Assembly (NCBI GenBank): GCA_937981305.1
Contig: CALJPB010000199.1
Span: 1 to 10,511 of the forward strand
Reading direction: 5' to 3'
Origin: an uncultured Selenomonas sp.
GTDB lineage: Bacteria; Bacillota; Negativicutes; Selenomonadales; Selenomonadaceae
DNA: 10,511 nt
The notes below the pieces were generated by a model. That model saw nothing but the letters and a program-made list of their open reading frames with translations, was not told where the DNA came from and ran no database searches. This document shows, one piece after another, positions 5,704-10,511 of this stretch. Numbering within the stretch: the stretch's first letter is position 1; each line of letters starts with the position of its first letter. Position numbers and translations under genes: made by a program.

Positions 5704-7416
5704 TCAAAGAGCCGCAAGCATATCCTGCACGCCCTTCAAATAGGTATCGCGTGCAAAGTTCACAAGCTCTCCTGTCCTGCGAATCTTTACCTCGATGCTG
5801 CCGTTTTCAAGCGTCTTTGGACCGATGGCGATGCGCACAGGATAGCCGATCAGATCGCAGTCGTTGAACTTCACGCCCGCACGCTCACGCCGGTCATCGA
5901 GCAGTACATCGATACCTGACGCACGGAGTTCCTCGTAGATCTCCTCGGCATACGCGAGCTGCTCCTCCACCTTGGCATTGACCGCGACGACAACGACCTC
6001 ATACGGCGCAATCGCACGCGGCCAGATGATGCCGTGCTCGTCATGGTTCTGCTCGATCGCCGCCGCCATCGTACGCCCGACGCCGATGCCATAGCACCCC
6101 ATCTGCAAAGGCTGTGCCTTGCCCGCCTCGTCGAGGAAGGTCGCGCCCATTGCCGCGCTGTATTTTGTGCCGAGCGCAAAGATCTGCCCCGCCTCGATGC
6201 CGCGCCCGATGTGGAGATGCCCCTGCTCGCAGACGGGACACGCATCCCCCTCTTCGACAAGGCGAATATCCGCCACCGTCACCGCCCCAAAGTCACGCTT
6301 CGGATTCACATTCATATAGTGGAAATCCGCCTCGTTTGCCCCCGAAACGGCATTGTGCATCCGCATCGCCGTCTCATCGACAACGATATGCGTGCCCTTC
6401 GCAATGCCGATTGGGCTCATAAAGCCGGGACAGCCGCCAACCGCGCAGATCGCTGCCTCATCCGCCATACGCAGCTCACGTGCGCCCGGAACAGCGTTTG
6501 CGAGCTTCACCTCGTTGACCTCGTGATCGCCGCGCAGGAATGCGAGGATGAGGGTATCGTCCTCCGTCTGATAGGCGACCGCCTTGATCGTCTTTTCCAC
6601 GGGAATCTTGAGATATTCTGCAAGCAGCGCAATCGTACTCGTATGTGGGGTCGCCACCTTCTCAAGCGGCAGTTCCGCCTCGTCGGGTGCATCCATCGGA
6701 CGCAGTGCCGCCTTCTCATCGCTCGCCGCATAGCTGCACGCATCACAGCACGCAATCCGCGACTCCCCCTCCGGCGCGAGCACGGTGAATTCCTCGGAAT
6801 GCCCGCCGCCGATCGCGCCGCTGTCCGCCTCCACGGCGCGGAAGTCCAGACCGCAGCGCGTGAAGATATTCGTGTACGCGACCGACATCTTGTGGTAGGA
6901 CTCATTCATCCCCTCGATGTCCTTGTCAAAGGAATAAAGATCCTTCATGATAAACTCGCGGCTGCGCATCACGCCGAAGCGCGGACGGCGCTCGTCGCGG
7001 AACTTGTCCTGAATCTGATAGAGCAGCACGGGCAGCTGCTTGTACGAGCGCAGCTCATCGCGCACAAGTGCCGTAATCATCTCCTCATGCGTCGGTCCCA
7101 TGCAGAACTCGCGCGCATGGCGATCCTTCACACGGATCATCTCCGCGCCGTACGCAGCCCAGCGCCCGCTCTCCTCCCAGAGTTCGGACGGCTGGAGGAT
7201 CGGCATCATGATTTCCTGCCCGCCCGCCGCATCCATCTCCTCGCGGATGATCTGCTCGATCTTGCGGATCGTGCGCCACGCGAGCGGCAGATAGCTATAC
7301 ATACCGCCCGCAGACTTGCGGATCAGCCCCGCACGATACATGAGCCGGTGGCTCGCAATCTCCGCCTCGGCGGGCGTATTTCGAAGTGTGGGCGCGTACA
7401 GATTCGTAGCTCTCAT
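5704..7416 (-). CDS. proS: Prolyl-tRNA synthetase (bacterial type with editing domain)
   Basis: Charges tRNA-Pro with proline. The 570-residue class II synthetase is of the bacterial type, with an INS editing domain inserted between motifs 2 and 3. Motif 1 lies around 46-75 and TxE-type GPTHEE at 107-112. Motif 2 contains QIQDKFRDERRPRFGVMR (134-151) with EFIMKDLYSF. The editing insert runs roughly from 235 to 385 and has its conserved Lys in EKTIKAV (K278), so mischarged Ala-tRNA-Pro can probably be cleared. RGIEAGQIFALGTKYS is at 405-420, and motif 3 is GIGVGRTM (443-450). Cys pairs at C224/C227 and C393/C396 are usual in this family. An anticodon-binding domain occupies the last 100 or so residues. 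The start overlaps the ispG stop as ATGA, with GGAGG a rather distant 13 bases away, which suggests coupling. Confidence 0.98.
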   Translation of the reverse strand: MRATNLYAPTLRNTPAEAEIASHRLMYRAGLIRKSAGGMYSYLPLAWRTIRKIEQIIREEMDAAGGQEIMMPILQPSELWEESGRWAAYGAEMIRVKDRHAREFCMGPTHEEMITALVRDELRSYKQLPVLLYQIQDKFRDERRPRFGVMRSREFIMKDLYSFDKDIEGMNESYHKMSVAYTNIFTRCGLDFRAVEADSGAIGGGHSEEFTVLAPEGESRIACCDACSYAASDEKAALRPMDAPDEAELPLEKVATPHTSTIALLAEYLKIPVEKTIKAVAYQTEDDTLILAFLRGDHEVNEVKLANAVPGARELRMADEAAICAVGGCPGFMSPIGIAKGTHIVVDETAMRMHNAVSGANEADFHYMNVNPKRDFGAVTVADIRLVEEGDACPVCEQGHLHIGRGIEAGQIFALGTKYSAAMGATFLDEAGKAQPLQMGCYGIGVGRTMAAAIEQNHDEHGIIWPRAIAPYEVVVVAVNAKVEEQLAYAEEIYEELRASGIDVLLDDRRERAGVKFNDCDLIGYPVRIAIGPKTLENGSIEVKIRRTGELVNFARDTYLKGVQDMLAAL

Positions 7417-8492
7417 AACGATTTGCGTTCCTCCAATATTGCATCAATTTCCCGAAACAGTTCTGGAAGCAGTTCTTCTTCCTTTACCTTGCGGATGACC
7501 TCGCCCTTGCGGAAGATCAGCCCCTCGCCGTTCCCGCCCGCGATGCCGACATCCGCACCGCGTGCCTCGCCGGGGCCATTCACAACACAGCCCATCACGG
7601 CGACCTCGATGGGGTCTTCCATGCCACGCAGACGCTCCTCGACCTTTTCCGCAATGGAGACGAGATCAATGCTCGTGCGTCCGCAGGTCGGACAGGCGAC
7701 AAGCGTCGGACCGTATTCCTTGAGGCCGAGTGCCTTCAAGATTTCATTCGCCGTGCGCACCTCGACCACGGGATCCCCCGTCAGTGAGATGCGGATCGTG
7801 TCACCGATGCCCTCCGCGAGCAGCGCGCCAACACCGACCGCGGACTTGATGATCCCCGTGCCTGCCGTGCCCGCCTCCGTAATGCCGAGGTGCAGAGGGT
7901 AGTCGACACGCTCGCTCATGAGACGGTACGCCGCAAGCGTCAGCGGCACATCATGCGCCTTCAGCGAGATCTTCATGTCGTAGAAGTCCAGTTCCTCCAA
8001 CACACGCACGTGCTCCATCGCAGACTCTACAAGAGCCTCTGCCGTGACGCCGCCGTATTTCATGAGAAGCTTGTGGTCAAGGGAACCGGCGTTGACACCG
8101 ATGCGGATGGGGATCCCCCCTGTGCGTGCCGCCGCAACGACCTTCTTCACCCGCTCCGTCCCGCCGATGTTGCCGGGGTTGATGCGCAGCGCGGCAACGC
8201 CCTGTGCCATCGCCTCAAGCGCGAGTTTATAGTCAAAGTGGATGTCGGCGACGAGCGGTGTCTTGACCTGCTGCACAATATTGCCGAGGCTCTTTGCAGC
8301 CGCCATATCGGGTACGGCAACGCGCACAATATCACAGCCCGCCGCAGCAAGTTCGCGGATCTGCTGTACGGTCGCCTCCGTATCCGTCGTCTTCGTATTG
8401 CACATGGACTGCACGGAGATCGGCGCCCCGCCTCCGATGGGAATATTTCCAATGTGGATCTGCCGCGTCGCGCGGCGTTCATACATCGCCAT
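7413..8492 (-). CDS. ispG: 4-Hydroxy-3-methylbut-2-enyl diphosphate synthase (IspG/GcpE)
   Basis: Converts methylerythritol cyclodiphosphate to HMBPP, the second-to-last step of the MEP isoprenoid pathway, using a [4Fe-4S] cluster. At 359 residues it is the short bacterial form: a TIM barrel followed by a cluster-binding domain. Landmarks are PISVQSMCNTKTTDTEA (24-40), ADIHFDYKLA (82-91), LRINPGNIGG (102-111) and the cluster ligands CPTCGR (C267, C270), C302 and E309 in MGCVVNGPGEARGADVG. All ligands are present. ATG is preceded by AGGAGG 12 bases upstream, lying within the end of rseP; a second Met two codons on would be further away. It begins 8 bases after the rseP stop and overlaps proS by 4 bases. 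It shows that the organism uses the MEP route. Confidence 0.98.
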   Translation of the reverse strand: MAMYERRATRQIHIGNIPIGGGAPISVQSMCNTKTTDTEATVQQIRELAAAGCDIVRVAVPDMAAAKSLGNIVQQVKTPLVADIHFDYKLALEAMAQGVAALRINPGNIGGTERVKKVVAAARTGGIPIRIGVNAGSLDHKLLMKYGGVTAEALVESAMEHVRVLEELDFYDMKISLKAHDVPLTLAAYRLMSERVDYPLHLGITEAGTAGTGIIKSAVGVGALLAEGIGDTIRISLTGDPVVEVRTANEILKALGLKEYGPTLVACPTCGRTSIDLVSIAEKVEERLRGMEDPIEVAVMGCVVNGPGEARGADVGIAGGNGEGLIFRKGEVIRKVKEEELLPELFREIDAILEERKSL

Positions 8493-8500
8493 AGAGAGGG

Positions 8501-9541
8501 TCAGCCTCCTGCAAAGATACGCATTACATCATTCTTCATCGCGAGCAGCATGAGCAGAACGATCAGCCCGACCCCCGCATTCTGGACATAGTGCATGACC
8601 TTCGGACTGAGCGGCTTGCCGCGTACCGCCTCCACGCAGAGTGTGAGAAAGTGACCGCCGTCAAGAGCTGGAACGGGCAAGAGATTGATAATTGCGAGGT
8701 TCAAACTGAGCAGTGCCGCAAAGTTCAGCAACGGCACAATCCCCATCTCGGCAACCTCCCCCGCCATCTGTGCCACACCGATGGGACCTGCGAGCTCCGA
8801 GCCTGACATCTCAAGAATAATACGGTAGAGTGCATCGAGCATCATCACGACAATCATCGCCGTGCGTTCAAATGCCATCGAAACGGACTGGAAGAAGCCG
8901 GGATACGTACTCTCGTATGCATTCACGATACCGATGACGCTGCGGTCATGCGCCGCATCATAGTGTGGCGTGACGCTCACCGTCAGTTCCTGCCCCTGAC
9001 GATCCACCTGCATCGTCAGAGGCACTGTCCCGTGGTTCGTACGAATCGCGTCCACCATCTCCTGCCACGTCGCAATCGGCTTTCCGTCGATTGCAACAAT
9101 GCGGTCATTTGCCATCAGCCCGGCATTCGCCGCAGGGTTATCCGCGAGCACCGTACCGAGGACGGGAGCGGGATTCGGGGTCTGCACCCCGACAAAGAAA
9201 AAGATGCCGAAGAAGAGAACAACGGGCAGGATAACGTTCATTGCCGAGCCCGCCAGAATCACAATCATACGTGAAAGAATCGGCTTTTTGCAGTAGCCGC
9301 GTTCCCCCGCTTCATTATCGTCCGGATTCATGCCTGCAATGTCATTGAATCCGCCAAGCGGCACAATGCGTATCGTGTAGACCGTTTCACCATAACGAAA
9401 GCTGACAAGTCGCGGCCCGAAACCGATGGCGAACTCATCCACCCGCATTCCCGTAAGCTTTGCCGTAATAAAATGTCCCAGCTCATGCACAAATACGAGA
9501 AGCCCAAAGACAAATACCGTCGCCAGAATTTTTTCTAACAT
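8501..9541 (-). CDS. rseP: RIP metalloprotease RseP (site-2 protease)
   Basis: An intramembrane zinc protease that cuts transmembrane anti-sigma factors and signal-peptide remnants. The HELGH zinc site is in the first membrane segment (residues 20-24, counted from the TTG at 9544). A conserved GFGPRL and VPLGGF follow. A second membrane segment spans about 92-120, one PDZ domain about 125-195, and two more segments lie near 268-290 and 320-337. The third zinc ligand is in NLLPVPALDGGH (D295). Length (346-347) is normal for a single-PDZ Firmicute-type RseP. The frame can begin at TTG (9544) or the adjoining ATG (9541). AAGGAG at 9547-9552 is 5 bases from the ATG and only 2 from the TTG, so I take the ATG. 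The cdsA stop is only 21 bases upstream, with no dxr between. Confidence 0.97.
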   Translation of the reverse strand: MLEKILATVFVFGLLVFVHELGHFITAKLTGMRVDEFAIGFGPRLVSFRYGETVYTIRIVPLGGFNDIAGMNPDDNEAGERGYCKKPILSRMIVILAGSAMNVILPVVLFFGIFFFVGVQTPNPAPVLGTVLADNPAANAGLMANDRIVAIDGKPIATWQEMVDAIRTNHGTVPLTMQVDRQGQELTVSVTPHYDAAHDRSVIGIVNAYESTYPGFFQSVSMAFERTAMIVVMMLDALYRIILEMSGSELAGPIGVAQMAGEVAEMGIVPLLNFAALLSLNLAIINLLPVPALDGGHFLTLCVEAVRGKPLSPKVMHYVQNAGVGLIVLLMLLAMKNDVMRIFAGG

Positions 9542-9562
9542 CAAAACTCCTTTATTGCCATT

Positions 9563-10384
9563 TCAGCGAAGTACGAAGTACACCGTATAGTAGTAGACAA
9601 GCGGTGCTGTAAAAAGTACGCTGTCAAAGCGATCCCAAATACCGCCGTGTCCCGGGATGATCGCCCCGGAGTCCTTGATCCCCGTATGCCTCTTCATCAG
9701 CGATTCCACAAGATCCCCGAGCGTTCCGAGCACGGCGATCGCCGCACCGAGTCCCGCCATTTGCGTGAGCGGCATATGGAGGACATAGCCGAGTCCCGCC
9801 ACCGCCGCAATCGTGCCGACAAGACCGCCGAGAAATCCCTCGACCGTCTTGTTCGGGCTGATCGCAGGTGCGAGTTTGTGCGAGCCGAAGGCACGCCCCG
9901 CAAAGTACGCAAAGCTGTCACTTGCCCACGTTCCGATGAACATGACCCAGACCATCGCCGTTCCGAGATCGAACGTCTCAATCGGTGTCACGAAGCTATC
10001 GCCCGAGAGCGCACGCAGCATAATGAGATGTGCAAACGGCAGCCCGATGTAGGCGATGCCCGCTACAGAGATACACACATCCGGAACGGACACATCCCCA
10101 CGCAGAAGTACCGAGGTGATGAGTGCGAGTGTGATTGAGGCCATCAGTGCAAGCAGTATCATGTCCGTCTGTCCGTGATAAGCACCGTAGAGCATCCCGC
10201 CAACACCAAGAAGTCCTGAAAGCACCGTCGGATTCCCGCCGCGGTGAGAAAAGGCACGTGTGAACTCAAACCATGCGAGTACGGCAAGTACCGCCGCCCC
10301 TACGACAAACACCATCCCGCCCTGCTGAATCACATAAGCGGCAAGTGCAATGCCGATCGCTCCCGAAATTATCCGTGTAATCAA
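9563..10384 (-). CDS. cdsA: Phosphatidate cytidylyltransferase (CDP-diglyceride synthase)
   Basis: Makes CDP-diacylglycerol from phosphatidic acid and CTP at the inner membrane, feeding all phospholipid synthesis. The 273-residue protein is strongly hydrophobic, with about eight membrane segments. It carries the family signature starting at S228: SLMKRHTGIKD, then GAIIPGHGGIWDR ending at R252, with the metal-binding Asp residues. The upstream ISPNKTVEGFLGG (175-187) is also typical. The start codon is TTG, supported by GGAGG (10391-10395) 6 bases upstream and by the protein beginning at the usual MITRIISG-type N-terminus; no ATG lies nearby in frame. It follows uppS by 14 bases. Confidence 0.97.
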   Translation of the reverse strand: MITRIISGAIGIALAAYVIQQGGMVFVVGAAVLAVLAWFEFTRAFSHRGGNPTVLSGLLGVGGMLYGAYHGQTDMILLALMASITLALITSVLLRGDVSVPDVCISVAGIAYIGLPFAHLIMLRALSGDSFVTPIETFDLGTAMVWVMFIGTWASDSFAYFAGRAFGSHKLAPAISPNKTVEGFLGGLVGTIAAVAGLGYVLHMPLTQMAGLGAAIAVLGTLGDLVESLMKRHTGIKDSGAIIPGHGGIWDRFDSVLFTAPLVYYYTVYFVLR

Positions 10385-10390
10385 AGACAG

Positions 10391-10395
10391 CCTCC
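10391..10395 (-). promoter_or_regulatory. Ribosome binding site supporting the TTG start of cdsA
   Basis: GGAGG on the minus strand, 6 bases before the TTG at 10384-10382, located in the short gap after the uppS stop. This strong site makes the non-ATG start credible. Confidence 0.75.
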
Positions 10396-10398
10396 CAC

Positions 10399-10511
10399 TT
10401 ACTCCTCATTGTCCAGTCCGCCGAAGCGCCGACTGCGCCCCGCGAAATCCTCAATCGCACGAGCCAGCTCCTCCGATGTAAAATCCGGCCAATGCGTATC
10501 CGTAAAGTACA
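10399..10511 (-). CDS. uppS: Isoprenyl (undecaprenyl diphosphate) transferase, C-terminal fragment
   Basis: Only the last 36 codons lie in the window; the gene runs off the right edge. The peptide begins [10 protein letters not shown] and ends with [13 protein letters not shown] before TAA. Both the YFTD..WPDF block and the (R)RRFGG tail are hallmarks of cis-prenyltransferases such as UppS. The enzyme condenses isopentenyl diphosphate units onto farnesyl diphosphate to make the lipid carrier for peptidoglycan and O-antigen. Its position directly upstream of cdsA agrees with the common uppS-cdsA order. Confidence 0.93.
   Translation of the reverse strand, partial: YFTDTHWPDFTSEELARAIEDFAGRSRRFGGLDNEE

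Noticed and set aside
6034..7902. Very long open frame on the plus strand opposite proS and ispG (about 620 codons)
   Set aside because: It is antisense to two certain genes; long mirror frames are common with GC-rich codon bias. Its translation is rich in Arg and His with no family signature and no good ribosome binding site.

Overview
The window reads like a chromosome segment of a moderately GC-rich, Gram-negative-walled Firmicute, most likely Selenomonas or another Negativicutes member. The basis is gene content and order (uppS-cdsA-rseP-ispG-proS), strong GGAGG-type ribosome binding sites, a Thermus-type PyrE, and GC- and C-rich codon use. This placement is an inference; no rRNA or taxon-specific marker is present. 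All eleven recognised genes lie on the minus strand, so transcription runs from position 10511 towards 1.

Right block (10511 to about 5664). This is an envelope, isoprenoid and translation operon: the last 36 codons of uppS, then cdsA, rseP, ispG and proS, with gaps of 21 bases or fewer or 4-base ATGA overlaps. It makes the undecaprenyl carrier (uppS), CDP-diacylglycerol for phospholipids (cdsA), the site-2 protease RseP, the late MEP-pathway enzyme IspG and prolyl-tRNA synthetase. A clear intrinsic terminator (5664-5693) closes it. The gene dxr, which often sits between cdsA and rseP in Firmicutes, is not there.

Middle and left block (5656 to 162). A near-consensus promoter with an extended -10 (5628-5656) starts a second tightly packed string: hsp20, cheR, a shortened PaaK/AMP-ligase-like gene, pyrF, pyrE, an unrecognised 231-residue gene and a methionine gamma-lyase-family PLP enzyme. 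Neighbours overlap or are 39 bases apart or less, and I see no terminator between genes. A terminator-shaped hairpin does lie inside the ligase-like gene, upstream of pyrFE. The functions are mixed: small heat-shock chaperone, chemoreceptor methylation, the last two steps of UMP synthesis, and sulfur amino acid or PLP chemistry.

Left edge (1-161). No convincing gene is present. The stretch is dense with inverted repeats: a long imperfect hairpin with a perfect 14-bp core (1-85), an 8-bp inverted repeat (113-143) and a weak AT-rich hairpin over the stop of the last gene. It looks like an intergenic repeat element that may continue beyond the window.

Most of the window is conserved housekeeping sequence, and I do not see a defence or mobile system. 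The points most worth a second look are the apparently non-catalytic ligase-like protein, the intragenic terminator-like hairpin in front of pyrFE, the left-edge repeat and the missing dxr.
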